Below, piece after piece: positions 33,804 to 43,872 of a stretch of 64,000 nt of DNA; positions within the stretch are counted from its first letter, which is position 1; each line of letters opens with the position of its first letter. A program made the translations under genes and the position numbers. The notes under the pieces were generated by a model, which made no database searches, had not been told where the DNA came from, and saw only the letters and a program-made list of their open reading frames with translations. The stretch comes from Caballeronia jiangsuensis (GTDB lineage Bacteria; Pseudomonadota; Gammaproteobacteria; Burkholderiales; Burkholderiaceae): NCBI GenBank assembly GCA_000648925.1, contig JFHF01000046.1, forward strand, positions 1 to 64,000. The letters are read 5' to 3'.

Positions 33804-34688
33804 TCATCGTTCCTGACGCGGCGCACACCGTTTGAGGATTTTTTGCCATCCATTACGGGCGCGCACAGCCTCACCGAGAATGTCGAGATACTCGTCGTGA
33901 TCCACACGATCATCCGCCGGCAACGAGGCTTTGGCGTGAAGCGCGAGCGCCGCTTGCCGTTGTCGGGTGCCTTCAGCCAGCGAGATGATACGGCTGTACG
34001 CCTCGCACGCGTAAGCAAAAGTCTCGCGCTTCGAATAGTCGATGTTCAACAAAAATTCCTTGCGACGTTTCTCGTTTAGCCCGACGGTCGCTCGTTTGCA
34101 GTTGTGGAAGATGTGCGCCGCCTCGTGGACGACGAAATCCGCAAACGGGTCAGTTTCCTCAAAGTACATCGTAGAGACAAAACAAGTTGTCTCTTCGCTC
34201 AGCCCAACGATGCCGTTCGCCTCTTGCGATAGGCCAGGGGCACCGACACTCGCTAGATAGATGTTGGCGACGTCCCATGATGTCGACAACCACGTTTGCC
34301 GCGCGAGGACTGCGGCGACGTTGTCCGGGGTGAGAAACACGACGCTGCGAGCCAGTGTGTCCAAGATGATGCAGTGTTCATCGGCGGGAAACAGTCCATT
34401 GACCATCGGCGAAAGCTTGTCGCGGGCCCAGGCGTTCAGATTGCCTGGCACGCTCGCCTGGCTGCCCAAGCCATGCGCTCGCCGAAGCGTCTCTTCCACA
34501 AGCGCTGTTCGCAAGCAGTGCGTAGCCCGTTGCGCGACGTCGATAAAATTGTCGCCCGGCCAGCCCGCGAAGTTGCTGTCGTAGTCGCCACTATCGAGGT
34601 AGCGCTTCACTTCGTATCGGAGCCACGCCGGCGTGCCGACTTTCGGGCTCTCATGGTCACGGTCTGCGACGCTCGATGACACTTCCAT
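33804..34688 (-). CDS. Putative zinc metalloprotease
   Basis: About 294 residues from the ATG at 34688; an upstream start would add 40 basic, unlikely residues. The gluzincin-type motif HEAAH is at residues 188-192 in FADFVVHEAAHIFHNC, and RETFAYACEAYSRI at about 221-234 supplies a likely third ligand, E222. The family is not named with confidence. It is soluble, so probably cytoplasmic. It lies between the DnaA-box region and IS66 debris. Confidence 0.65.
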   Translation of the reverse strand: MEVSSSVADRDHESPKVGTPAWLRYEVKRYLDSGDYDSNFAGWPGDNFIDVAQRATHCLRTALVEETLRRAHGLGSQASVPGNLNAWARDKLSPMVNGLFPADEHCIILDTLARSVVFLTPDNVAAVLARQTWLSTSWDVANIYLASVGAPGLSQEANGIVGLSEETTCFVSTMYFEETDPFADFVVHEAAHIFHNCKRATVGLNEKRRKEFLLNIDYSKRETFAYACEAYSRIISLAEGTRQRQAALALHAKASLPADDRVDHDEYLDILGEAVRARNGWQKILKRCAPRQER

Positions 34689-34801
34689 ATTGTGAGAGTC
34701 GGTTGATGCGGAAGGACAAAGCTCGAAGATACTGCGGAACGCGACACACTTCAATGGCTGCGCGATACGACTCCTAAGGCGTCTCAAGGTTTCGCCCCGC
34801 G

Positions 34802-35212
34802 TTGCCAAAAAACCTGCCGCGCATGCGCATCGGATATGACCTGAGCGACGAACAGACGTCCGCGTTCGCGTGCTTGAGCGCGCCGGTGAAAAACGCAGCG
34901 AGACGCTACATTACGAGCCGTCAAGACTCACTGTCATCGAACACAACCGCTTCAAATATGCAGGGAAGAAGGATGGCGAGTCGACCATCGTCACGGCGAG
35001 CGCTCAGCCCTCGCCGCTGCCCAAGAGCAATGCGAGCGCGAAGCTGCTCTCAAACATCTTCATCAACACCTACCTCGATCATCTGCCCTTGAATCGGCAG
35101 TAGTTGCGCATGCGCGTCGTGGTATTCATTTGCCGCGAGTCACGCCGTGCGACTGGAAGTTGGCCGCAGCAGAGTTGATTGCTGTGCTTATGCCACCGCT
35201 GCACGCGCGCCA
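34802..35212 (+). pseudogene. IS66-family transposase (TnpC) fragment
   Basis: The pieces RMRIGYDLSDEQ (frame from 34802), RSETLHYEPSRLTVIEHNRFKYA and PLPKSNASAKLLSNI...YLDHLPLNRQ (frame from 34870), and LPRVTPCDWKLAAAELIAVLMPPL (frame from 35130) run in order through the middle of an IS66 TnpC but in three frames. Both ends of the protein and the catalytic region are missing. It is a dead fragment joined directly to a recombinase fragment. Confidence 0.8.
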
Positions 35213-35716
35213 ATTGCAAGCGCCTCGCATGCGTGGCCACCTGGACGTGGAGCGCGGTGTTCTCGAGTTTTGCATCGCCGAGCAGCACCTGGATCACGTG
35301 GATAGCCCCGCGCCGTACGCGACCGACAGTGCGGTCTGGTGCTTCAGGTTGCCGGCCGCCTCGATGAGTCGCCGCACTTGATCGGGACTGAGCACGACGG
35401 GCAATATGCGGGGCACGCGCACCGGTTGCATCCTGACCATCAGCTCGGGGCGGTCGAGCGTGACTGTGAAGAAGAACTTCAGGCCGGCAATCGCGTGGTT
35501 CAGCGACACGGCCGAAGTGCCGTGGTCGACCATATAGAGCTGTTAGCGGCGCAGGTCCTCGACCGTGGCCGTGTCAGGTGAGCGCCCGAGAAACCTGGCG
35601 AACTCACGCACGATGTGCAGATAGGTGTCCTGCGTCTTGGGGGCAAGTTGGCGCATGCGCATGTCGTCGATCATGCGCTGGCGCAGTGGGCCGGCGTTTG
35701 TCGGTAAGGAGGTCAT
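35213..35716 (-). pseudogene. Tyrosine recombinase, broken and internally deleted
   Basis: The minus strand starts with LRQRMIDDMRMRQLAPKTQDTYLHIVREFARFLG (SAM-like N-terminal domain), meets a TAA at about 35543, continues in the same frame with MVDHGTSAVSLNHAIAGLKFFF and LPVVLSPDQVRRLIEAAGN...SVAYGAGL, then jumps to IHVIQVLLGDAKLENTALHVQVA, the end of the catalytic domain. The stretch with most catalytic residues is deleted. Related intact proteins accompany IS91-type elements. Confidence 0.75.
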
Positions 35717-36597
35717 GATTCGGCTCCTGTTGAGGAACGAGGCGGATTGCCTCATTCGCCAACATAAAGCCGGGTGACCGGCCTCTCCCTGACCACCAGC
35801 GTCGGACCGTAGCCCCCTACAGCGCGAGCGGTTTAGTCCTGCGACCCATCAGAGACGTTCGGCTTGGCGCCACCTCAATGGCCGTTTCGACGATGGAACG
35901 GCCATTCATGCTGTCGCGTCTGCCGCCACTTGATCGGCCATTGCTGTCGTTGATCCATCAACGCGCACGGCCTCAAGGTCGCAATCACCTGACTTCTTCT
36001 CTTCGAATTCAAATTGACCTTCACAGATCAATCTACCTGTTGCTGCCTCCGTCTAGTTTGCCAAGACCGCTTAAAGCAGCGGCATGACCAAATGAGACCA
36101 TCGGCATGGCTTGGTGATCGGCACCGCCTGGATCACGTGGGCTTTCTTTAACTGCCCAAGATACCGGGGCGATTTCGGGAGCCGTAGTCGTATGGTGTAG
36201 ACATCCGAAGTTGAAATAAACCAGCGAATAGCGAGAGTCAGTGTGCCGCCCAGCTGCTACTCGTACTCCAACAGAACTCGGCGGCTTCATAGGTTCAGGG
36301 GGTATATTTAGACAGTGCCGACGTTTGAACCCTTTCGCGCGGAGTTCCCGTGTACCCAGTGATCTATCGCGTTTCAAAGCAGGATCTCTACCTCGCCGGT
36401 CACATACATCCTTATGCGGCTAACCACACATTTCAAATACCAAGAAGGCTTTTATTTCCTGCGACCGGAACCTCATAGTCGTCGCCGTGCCCCGCAAGCG
36501 CCGCCTTGTATCTGCCGCTGCCAGCGACGAGTCTGAAACCGCCGTCGGTGAGCGTGCGCACGATGACAGGCTAGATGACTCCCTTTTCGCACACCGA
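35717..36597. other. 880 bases without a recognisable gene
   Basis: The stretch lies between two pseudogenes. No frame has protein features I can support. Confidence 0.4.
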
Positions 36598-37009
36598 CGC
36601 GGTCAGCTATATCCTCGGGGAGAGCGGGATCTAGCTTAAGATCGATCTCGAATTCGGCATCAAGGTCGACGTCGATGCGTGCACTACCGTCGGAATCATC
36701 GTCAATGAGCTCGTCACAAACTCGGTAGAACACGCGTTTGCCGGTCGCCCCGGCAAGAGTGCGATTTCGTTGCAACTTGTGGACGAGGCCGATTACGTGG
36801 TGAGCCTCTCTGACAAAGGTTAGGGCTCGCCGACGCGGGAACTTCGCGAGAATATCGGGTTGCGGACCGTGCGAAAGATGCTCGAAGGACTCGGCGGCAG
36901 GCTTGAACTCGTGACGGCGTTCGGGCGAGGCATGACGGCGACCCTCCGGCTGGCGGCGACACCCGATTGCCGTCGACTTGACGCTGCACAAGTCGCGACT
37001 TCCAGCTAA
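36598..37009 (+). pseudogene. Histidine kinase C-terminal fragment (HWE/HisKA_2 type)
   Basis: In the frame ending at 37009 the plus strand reads VGIIVNELVTNSVEHAFAG, VVSLSDKG, LRENIGLRTVRKMLEGLGG and TAFGRGMTATLRL. These are the N, G1 and G2 parts of an HATPase domain of the sensor-kinase group that uses 'NELVTNSxKHAF'. TAG stops interrupt it at about 36627 and 36822. The dimerisation domain and sensor are missing. It is dead. Confidence 0.75.
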
Positions 37010-37022
37010 AGCGGCGTTCCAT

Positions 37023-37751
37023 TTACGCAATCCGCGTCAACCGTAGCCACGAGGGTCGGGTCTCGGTATCGCTCGCGTCGAGGGCCATTCCGCTCTCCCT
37101 GTCCCACGCGTCGCGATGCACTGAAAGCAGGTCTTCAGCCAGCCTGGCGCAGTGGTCTGCAGATAGGTGGAATCCGAGCGCCTTCTCGGTGTGCGACTCA
37201 ATGTGAAGTGCAACAAAAAGCGTCACGTCTCGATAGCCCGGTGCGTCGCTATAGGCCACGTATTCCGCTTCGTAGGTCTGGCTGCCAATTCCTGCATCCG
37301 CTGTCGGCGGTGCAGTGTTACGCGCGCCGATGCCCCACTGATTGATCATCGTCTGCCATCGCACGGCGCCGCCCGGAAAATAGTTGTGAACCTCTACCGC
37401 TGGCCGATGGTCCAGCCGAAGCACCGCCAAGCAATGTTCGAACAGATCGTCGTCGAGCCCGCGCAGTTCGGTCAGATCAAAGGGGAAGTCTGCTCCGTTA
37501 TAGAGCCCGGCCAGGAAACGCGCGATCACCCCCGCTTGACCCGCGTCGCCCTGTGCCACATCGAGCAACGTCGCGAGCGAGTCAACGCCCGCATCCTTGT
37601 CCTGCGCGCGGATTTCGGCGGCACGCTGCGCGGGTGTCGTACCCTCGTGCGCCGTCGCGAAGAAGTCGTTGGCCGTCTCATTGAAGGCGTCGAACAGGTG
37701 GTTGGGGACCGTGAAAGTAACGGTCCTGCCTGAATCTGACGGTTTGCTCAT
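37023..37751 (-). CDS. DUF7673 family protein
   Basis: 242 residues from the ATG at 37751. It contains the DUF7673 pattern FLAGLYNGADFPFDLTELRGLDDDLFEHCLAVLRLDH and RWQTMINQWGI. Proteins of this kind are common in Burkholderiaceae accessory DNA and have no known function. The C-terminal 80 residues are separate and hydrophilic. It is not clearly in an operon; the response regulator gene lies 85 bases upstream on the same strand. Confidence 0.7.
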   Translation of the reverse strand: MSKPSDSGRTVTFTVPNHLFDAFNETANDFFATAHEGTTPAQRAAEIRAQDKDAGVDSLATLLDVAQGDAGQAGVIARFLAGLYNGADFPFDLTELRGLDDDLFEHCLAVLRLDHRPAVEVHNYFPGGAVRWQTMINQWGIGARNTAPPTADAGIGSQTYEAEYVAYSDAPGYRDVTLFVALHIESHTEKALGFHLSADHCARLAEDLLSVHRDAWDRESGMALDASDTETRPSWLRLTRIA

Positions 37752-37836
37752 GGCGTCATAGTTGTTGACGTGCTGGTGAACAGACTCAGCTGTCACCCTC
37801 GATCGAAGGCGTCGCCGCTTGCGCTTCCATGCGGCT

Positions 37837-38265
37837 TTAGTAATGGGGTGTTCGATTCCTCGACCAGGCTCCGACCACAACCGCCATTGACGCCACGTAT
37901 GCCTGCAAATCGAAAGCTTTGACGACGTACGCATTAACCCGATGTTCGTACGCCTCGGCGATATCCACTGCACGTGCAGAAGTGGCCAACGCAACGACCG
38001 GAACGAAGCGGATTGAAGGCGTCGAGCGTATAACACCGAGTAGTTCCACCCGGTCAATGGCTGGAAGCTTCATATCCAGCAAGATCAGCGAAGGATGAAC
38101 GGCTGGGCGCCCGGCAAACCTTCCCTCACGTCGCAGATACTGCTGCGCTTCAAGGCCGTCGGCGACCGTTTCCACCTGAGCGCGCACCCCGCATTTTTCT
38201 AACGCATCGATCGTTAGTTCGCGATCGTGTGCATTGTCTTCAACAACAAGAATGGGTCGTTTCAT
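37837..38265 (-). CDS. Single-domain response regulator
   Basis: 142 residues, a stand-alone receiver domain. Acidic pair in ILVVEDNAHD, phosphorylation site in LILLDMKLP, threonine in VVALATSAR, and lysine in AYVVKAFD are all present. It belongs to the group of short regulators that often act with phytochrome-like or hybrid kinases. The start is the ATG at 38265, since the fold begins at once. A broken histidine kinase lies 1.2 kb away on the other strand and may once have been its partner. Confidence 0.85.
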   Translation of the reverse strand: MKRPILVVEDNAHDRELTIDALEKCGVRAQVETVADGLEAQQYLRREGRFAGRPAVHPSLILLDMKLPAIDRVELLGVIRSTPSIRFVPVVALATSARAVDIAEAYEHRVNAYVVKAFDLQAYVASMAVVVGAWSRNRTPHY

Positions 38266-38767
38266 CGAGAGGCGTGCAGCGCAGAATGGTCCGGGTGATA
38301 CCCGTCGGCTAAGGTCCGCTAGCAATCGTCGCGCCTATGTCGGCTTTTCGTCCACTGTCGAGATTTTCGGCATCTTTTGAGTAGTTAAACCGCGTTTGAC
38401 AAACAACAAGCGCGAATTGCGTTCGGAAGTGGCTGAGAATGATCTGTTCAGTACGAAGTTCGAGGCCCACTTGCGTGTCGGGCCTATCTAACTTGGCGTC
38501 TGCGCCGCCTTGCTGTCGGTGTATACGGCGGCAGCACATTCACCGCCGCTGCTGGAGTCTGCGCGGAAAGATCTTGCGGCCAAAATCACAGCATGCGGCG
38601 CGTTTTCCCGCAATATTTTGTTGTCGAGCGCGAGCGTGTCATATGTCTGTTCGCACGTTCGTGCCGAAGCCTCAGCACACGCTCGCTCATTATTGAAGCG
38701 AGTCGCGACGCGCATGCGGGATCTAAGGATGCGGGCATTGCGCCCACATCGCATCGCCGATGCCGAT
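38266..38767. other. 500 bases without a recognisable gene
   Basis: A long plus-strand frame starting at 38510 runs into and antisense to the MFS gene; its composition marks it as a shadow. I see no other feature. Confidence 0.4.
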
Positions 38768-40018
38768 CTACCGACGCAGTCTTGCCCGCGCGGCGCGAAA
38801 TGCCAAAAAGCCATTGCCGGCAATGCCGGTCAAACCCAGGACTACCAGCGCTTCAGTTGGACCGAATACTGTTGCAAGCGCGCCCGACAGCAGCGTTCCG
38901 ATCGGCCAACATCCGATCCCCACAGTCACGAGCCCAAAGACGCGACTGCGCATGGCACTGGGCACGGATTCGATCACGATGGTCGTCTGATGTATGTTAT
39001 ATGCGGCGCTTCCGAGCCCGCCGATAAAGAAAATCAGAAGCAGCAATACCAGAGAACACCGATACGCGCTTGCGAATCCGGCAATTGCGATCGCCAAGAA
39101 AAGCAGGATCGACCCGCTCAGCAACCAGCGCAGAGATCGCCCGCGCATGCGAGCGCTTCCTATCAAGGCTCCGGCGACAAACGACCCCGCCGGTTCTGCC
39201 GAAGAAAGCACGCCAATCATCAAGGCTGACAAATTGAAGTTCTCTCTTCCCAGAGGCGTCAGCAGAACGTTGTAGCTGTAACCGCACAAGTTCGTGATGA
39301 TCGTCGCAATCAGAAGCGCCATGATCGTTCTGCTGTCGCGCGCATATCGCCATGCTTCGCTGAGGTCACGGCGAATCCGGTACAAGGAGAGCCGCTCCGT
39401 CGATGCCTGCATGCACTCGAGCCGCGAAATGAGCGCGGCGGCGCAAAGAGACGCCGCCGCCGAGAGAAAATACGACGTAGCGACGCCGAGCGCCCCGTAA
39501 ATCCAGCCTCCGAGCAGAGGCCCGATACAGCGCGTCGCGTAGTTGGTCATGCTGTCGACGGCAACCGCGCGAGAGGCCAGCGACGCGCCCGCCGTCTCGC
39601 CGATCATACGCCGTCGTGCCGGCATCTCGGTGGCATAGACGACACCGCTCACCAGCGCGGCGGCGCACAGGTGCCACGTAGACAATGCCCCGAGCAAAGA
39701 CAAGAGCGCGACCGTCGTGGACGAGGCGCTCGCGAGCAACAGACCGAAGAACACAATTTTCTTCCGGTTCACTGCATCGGCGACCACACCCATGAGCGCT
39801 CCGCTCAAAAGAAGCGGCAGACTTCGGCAGGCCGAGACCATCGCGACTGCCACGGCGGAATTCGTCGCGTTGAAGGTGAACAGCGCGGCGGCCAGCATTT
39901 CCAGCCACATCATGGAGGTCGACACCGCACCGGCCGTCCAGAGGGGTATGAAGCCCTTCGCGCGCATCACGCCGGTCGAATGCAGCGATGGACCTACCGT
40001 CATCTGTTCGTCTTCCAT
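38768..40018 (-). CDS. MFS transporter (EntS-type multidrug or siderophore exporter)
   Basis: 416 residues with about twelve hydrophobic segments and the MFS_3 pattern: an N-terminal AGAVSTSMMWLEMLAAALFTFNATNSAVAVAMVSACRSLPLLLSGALMGVVADAVNRKKIV, whose GxxxDxxxRK loop lies between helices 2 and 3. The best-known relatives export enterobactin or drugs using the proton gradient. It is complete. No biosynthetic gene cluster adjoins it, so the substrate cannot be inferred. Confidence 0.85.
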   Translation of the reverse strand: MEDEQMTVGPSLHSTGVMRAKGFIPLWTAGAVSTSMMWLEMLAAALFTFNATNSAVAVAMVSACRSLPLLLSGALMGVVADAVNRKKIVFFGLLLASASSTTVALLSLLGALSTWHLCAAALVSGVVYATEMPARRRMIGETAGASLASRAVAVDSMTNYATRCIGPLLGGWIYGALGVATSYFLSAAASLCAAALISRLECMQASTERLSLYRIRRDLSEAWRYARDSRTIMALLIATIITNLCGYSYNVLLTPLGRENFNLSALMIGVLSSAEPAGSFVAGALIGSARMRGRSLRWLLSGSILLFLAIAIAGFASAYRCSLVLLLLIFFIGGLGSAAYNIHQTTIVIESVPSAMRSRVFGLVTVGIGCWPIGTLLSGALATVFGPTEALVVLGLTGIAGNGFLAFRAARARLRR

Positions 40019-40193
40019 GTCTCGTGCGTTGGCGATGGAGGCGCTGGATAGCCGCGCTGTTCAGCGGTGGCGGTACGCCGTTTGCGCTACCTGGCACGTT
40101 GTATGGACGGATCGCACCCAGTATCGATATGCACCCCCCCTTCGAAGCGTTCCGCGACCTCACCGTATTCCACTATGCCCATGGGAGGCAAGC

Positions 40194-40559
40194 ATGGCTG
40201 ACAACGATCGCGCGCACAACCCCGTCGACGCTCTGAAGACCGAACGGGCCGATGGTACCTACGAGTTTCCGACAAGCGCAAGCATGGCATCCGGCGATCA
40301 GAAGAAACCCCTCGCGAACAACGACGACCGCAGTTTTCGTGAAGCGTCCCACTCGTGGGATACGAGCAGCGACGGTGCGTCATCGAGCGACCTACGCGCG
40401 AGCGCGAAAAACAGGCTCGCCGACCTGCAGGGCGCGATGAGCCGAAAATACCGGGTCGCAGCCGACACGACGGACGATTTCGTGCACGAGAATCCCTGGA
40501 AGGCCATCACGATGGCCGCACTGGCCGGCGTGGTCATGGGCATGCTCGCCTCGCGTTGA
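40194..40559 (+). CDS. DUF883 (ElaB/YqjD-like) membrane-anchored protein
   Basis: 121 residues from the ATG at 40194, with GGGAGG nine bases upstream. The N-terminal half is hydrophilic and disordered. The second half has DLRASAKNRLADLQGAMSRKYRVAADTTDDFVHENPWKAITMAALAGVVMGMLASR, whose 'HENPWKAI' and glycine-rich helix mark the ElaB/YqjD family. These are inner-membrane proteins with a C-terminal anchor that associate with ribosomes in stationary phase. It is followed after 44 bases by a DUF2934 gene. Confidence 0.88.
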   Translation: MADNDRAHNPVDALKTERADGTYEFPTSASMASGDQKKPLANNDDRSFREASHSWDTSSDGASSSDLRASAKNRLADLQGAMSRKYRVAADTTDDFVHENPWKAITMAALAGVVMGMLASR

Positions 40560-40603
40560 GCGTGGCGTGTCAGACAATCAACATCCCTCCATAGGAAAAG
40601 AGC

Positions 40604-40810
40604 ATGAACACCTCCGCTACCGAAGAGCAGATCCGCGCACTTGCCTACCGGCTTTGGGAAGAAGCCGGAAGCCCGGAGGGCCGCTCCACCGATTTCTGGG
40701 TCATAGCGGAGCAGCAACTGGCGCGCGAACTGGGCATGGGCGACAACACATTGGACCAGGCGCCCGCAAACGGGGAAGGCAGCGGGGAAGGTAACGGGCC
40801 CCCTTTATAA
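40604..40810 (+). CDS. DUF2934 family protein
   Basis: 68 residues. EEQIRALAYRLWEEAGSPEGRSTDFWVIAEQQLARELG is the whole of the DUF2934 motif ('R..AY.lWe.aG.PeGr...fW..Ae'), followed by a glycine-rich tail. Function unknown. It often accompanies stress-type small proteins in proteobacteria, as here behind a DUF883 gene. Confidence 0.85.
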   Translation: MNTSATEEQIRALAYRLWEEAGSPEGRSTDFWVIAEQQLARELGMGDNTLDQAPANGEGSGEGNGPPL

Positions 40811-41454
40811 CGCCGCGGTCCAATGTGTTCCCCCGGATCGCTAGCTTCACGGGCGCATGCGCTGCTTGAATGGACTCGGCGGCAATGCCCCGCCGAGGAT
40901 TGTGCAATGCGCTCGAAGGCATCGAACGGCTCGGCACCTCCATCGTCGATCTGATGGAGCTCTTGGCCTTGACAGCAGTCTTGATGCGCGCCAGGAGCTC
41001 GCGAACGAGCTGAAATACGCCGGCAGCACGGAGGATCCTGCGGCGATGAACACGTGGCTGCATCGCGCGGTCATGCAAAAGCTCGCAGAAAACGGCAGCC
41101 GCGTGCCGGACGATGTCAAGCGATGACGCGGGTCCTCGCCGCGTGCCGATCCAATTAAAGTTGTGCTCGATGCGCGACATCGCGAAAAGCGCCGCCGCGC
41201 GTCGGACGTTGTGGCGTTCGCCGTGGAAGACTCGTGTTTCGTTTCACGTGATGATATCGCCGCCCGCCGCTTGTAGGACCCGCGAAGTATTGCGCGGGCG
41301 GCAGCCTGCCATCAAGCAAGTCATCCGCAACACCTATATTTGGTACCTACACGTGCGCATGGCCGGCGAGGGCGACCAACGCACTCGCAGCCTTCCGGCA
41401 TGCGCAGCGTTTAGGTAGCGACGCCGGTCTCGGGCCGAGCTGCTCGCAGGATCA
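40811..41454. other. 640 bases, no confident gene
   Basis: One plus frame ending at 41126 (ELANELKYAGSTEDPAAMNTWLHRAVMQKLAENGSRVPDDVKR at its end) looks coding over about 50 residues, but its start is not evident and another frame upstream looks equally possible. It may be the end of a broken gene. Confidence 0.3.
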
Positions 41455-41880
41455 ACCGAGCTTGTTCTGGTGACAGTCGTAAGCGGCGCGCCTGGCACCA
41501 TCACGCCGACACCGTCGGTCGAACAGGAGCAGGAGATCGTGAAGCCCGCCCCGACCGGTGGCACGACCGAAGTTCGGAACGGCAGGACGGTGGTCAAGGT
41601 CGATGGCATAGTCGATGCCGAAATGCTACGTACGGTTCTGAAGAGCGTGCGATCATGCTCGGAGATCCAACAGTTACGCGCGTGTGGATTGCGGTTGGTG
41701 TAACCGCGATGCGTAGTGTTTTTCCGGCTCTGGCTGCGAAGGTGCAAACTGCACTCGAAGAGAATCCGCTTGGCAGCGATGTGTTCATTCCCGGGACGCC
41801 GCGACGATCTTGTAAAGACCATCTGGGCAACCGATGACGGTAGGCCCGTCAACTGTGCGCTGTCGGAAAAAAGTATATGG
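41455..41880 (+). pseudogene. IS66-family TnpA end and TnpB fragment
   Basis: The frame ending at 41703 has NGRTVVKVDGIVDAEMLRTVLKSV, the kind of tail found in IS66 TnpA. The frame from 41655 has MLGDPTVTRVWIAVGVTAMR and ALAAKVQTALEENPLGSDVFI, the start of IS66 TnpB. A further frame gives GRRDDLVKTIWATDDG, its continuation, so TnpB is frameshifted at about 41790. TnpC is missing here; a fragment of one lies at 34802. Confidence 0.7.
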
Positions 41881-41937
41881 ACAAGCTAGAGGAATTGAAT
41901 TTCACGGCGGGCGTGCCCCTCCCGGCAGCATACCCAG

Positions 41938-43872
41938 TCATGCGTCGTCCTGCCGCGCTTGGCGAAGCGCTGCCTCTAACTGGTCAATCGTGTAAGGTTT
42001 GCGAAGGCTTTGCCAAGGGAAGTCGCCCGGGGTTATGTCTTGAACTGTATCCCCGGATGCGAAGATGACTGAGATGCCCGTTTGTACCTTAGCCACGCGA
42101 CGAGCCAGTTCGACACCAGAAATGTGGGGCAGATGGACATCGGTGAGTAGTACATCGAACGCAGCGTTCTCGACTGCGTCCAGAGCGGCTTGGGCGCCGG
42201 GCGCGGTGATAGGATGGTGCCCCAGCATTTGCAGCAGTTCACTCACTGCGTCGCATGTCGGCTCGTCATCGTCGACGACGAGAACCCGGAGAGCGATATG
42301 CTCGGCGACTGCGGGGTCATTCGGCGAGAAAGCGTCCGCTTCGCCCAACAGAGGCTTTCCCTCAGAGCCCAGAACCTGTCGGACTTTGTATGCGAGTTCC
42401 ATACGACTGTAGGGCTTGGTGAGCAGTTCGACGCCGGGGTCCAGACGGCCGCCGTGAACAATTGCGTTCTGTGTATAACCCGAGGTAAAGAGGACGCGCA
42501 AATGCGGCTGTAGCTGCACCGCACGTCGGGCCATTTCGGGACTCTTCAACGTCCCCGGCATGACTACGTCCGTGAAGAGAAGGTCGACATGAACGCCACT
42601 GTTGAGCACTACGATGGCCTGGTCAGCGTTGTCCGCTTTAAGCACGGTGTATCCAAGATCAGTGAGCATCGCGATCACCGTCGCTTGTACCTTCTGATCA
42701 TCCTCCACTACCAACACCGTCTCACTGCCGCCCATCGTCGGGGCGTTGAGCCGTGTCGCCTGCTCGCTCGCTTCCGCCGACGTTCGCGGAAGATAGATTC
42801 GTACTGTCGTGCCGTGTCCCGGTTCACTGTAGATCCGGATGTGTCCGCCACTCTGCTTGATAAAGCCGTAAGCCATGCTGAGGCCCAATCCCGTTCCCTG
42901 ACCTTCAGGCTTTGTCGTGAAGAACGGGTCAAACGCCTTCTCGAGCACATCGGCCGACATCCCTGACCCGGTATCCGTCACGCCGAGCATCACGTATTGA
43001 CCAGCCGGCACATCCGAGAGCGAGCGCACATAGTTGTCATCGAGCATCGCGTTTGCCAACTCCAATGTCAGTTTGCCGCCATCGGGCATGGCATCACGCG
43101 CGTTGATTGCCAGATTTAAGAGAACATTTTCGAGCTGGTGAACGTCAACGAAAGCATTCCAAAGACCGCCGGACACCACTGTCTCGACTTCGATGGTTTC
43201 TCCAAGTGCTCGACGCAGCAAGTCATCCGTGCCGCGGACCATGGCGCCGAGGTTCACCGGCTCGGGGCGAAGCGCCTGGCGCCGGCCAAACGCCAATAGT
43301 TGTGAGGCGAGCGTTGCGCCGCGTTCGACTGCCTGAATTGCGTTTCCGACGCGCTCCATTGACCACTGATCCCGGGCGCAGCGGGTTTGCAAGAGTTCGA
43401 GGTTGCCGCGCAAAACCTGCAGTACGTTGTTGAAGTCGTGGGCCACGCCTCCCGTAAGTCTGCCAATTGCCTCCATCTTTTGCGCACGGAAAAGCGCGGC
43501 TTTTGTTTCCTCGAGAAGCTTGTCGGCTTCGCGCTTTTCAGTGACGTCTCGAGTAATCTTCGCAAATCCCAGCAGGATGCCGGAGTCGTCGCGGATGGCA
43601 TCAACGATGACGTGGGCAACGAATCGAGTTCCGTCTCGTCGTACGCGCCATCCTTCTGATTCGAAACGTCCCTCGCGGGTTGCGGTCTCAAGTGCGCGCT
43701 GAGGCAAGCCGGAAGTAGCGTCCTCCGGCGTGTAGAATCGGGAAAAATGCGAGCCGATCACCTCCTGTGCGGTGTAACCTTTGATGCGCCTTGCGCCGTT
43801 ATTCCAGTTGGTCACAAGTCCGCCGGGTGACAGCATGTAAATCGCATAATCAGAGACGCCGTCAACGAGCAA
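41938..43872 (-). CDS. Hybrid sensor histidine kinase (PAS, kinase, two receivers)
   Basis: 644 residues. The order is a PAS domain (DGVSDYAIYMLSPGG...NWNNGARRIKGYT) to about residue 120, HisKA with the phospho-accepting histidine in LTGGVAHDFNNVLQ, HATPase (NLAINARDAMPDGG, DTGSGM, GTGLGLSMAYGF), and two receiver domains with DVVMPG and DVHLPH. The start is a TTG and there is no upstream ATG in frame. The frame continues about 25 codons upstream (LVRDESDKRKTHEAVIESERRF), typical of the link from a preceding PAS domain, so the gene is probably truncated at the 5' end. It may still be expressed from the TTG. Confidence 0.85.
   Translation of the reverse strand: MLVDGVSDYAIYMLSPGGLVTNWNNGARRIKGYTAQEVIGSHFSRFYTPEDATSGLPQRALETATREGRFESEGWRVRRDGTRFVAHVIVDAIRDDSGILLGFAKITRDVTEKREADKLLEETKAALFRAQKMEAIGRLTGGVAHDFNNVLQVLRGNLELLQTRCARDQWSMERVGNAIQAVERGATLASQLLAFGRRQALRPEPVNLGAMVRGTDDLLRRALGETIEVETVVSGGLWNAFVDVHQLENVLLNLAINARDAMPDGGKLTLELANAMLDDNYVRSLSDVPAGQYVMLGVTDTGSGMSADVLEKAFDPFFTTKPEGQGTGLGLSMAYGFIKQSGGHIRIYSEPGHGTTVRIYLPRTSAEASEQATRLNAPTMGGSETVLVVEDDQKVQATVIAMLTDLGYTVLKADNADQAIVVLNSGVHVDLLFTDVVMPGTLKSPEMARRAVQLQPHLRVLFTSGYTQNAIVHGGRLDPGVELLTKPYSRMELAYKVRQVLGSEGKPLLGEADAFSPNDPAVAEHIALRVLVVDDDEPTCDAVSELLQMLGHHPITAPGAQAALDAVENAAFDVLLTDVHLPHISGVELARRVAKVQTGISVIFASGDTVQDITPGDFPWQSLRKPYTIDQLEAALRQARQDDA

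Noticed and set aside
38510-39229. A 239-codon plus-strand frame
   Set aside because: It runs antisense through the MFS gene and has no protein features.
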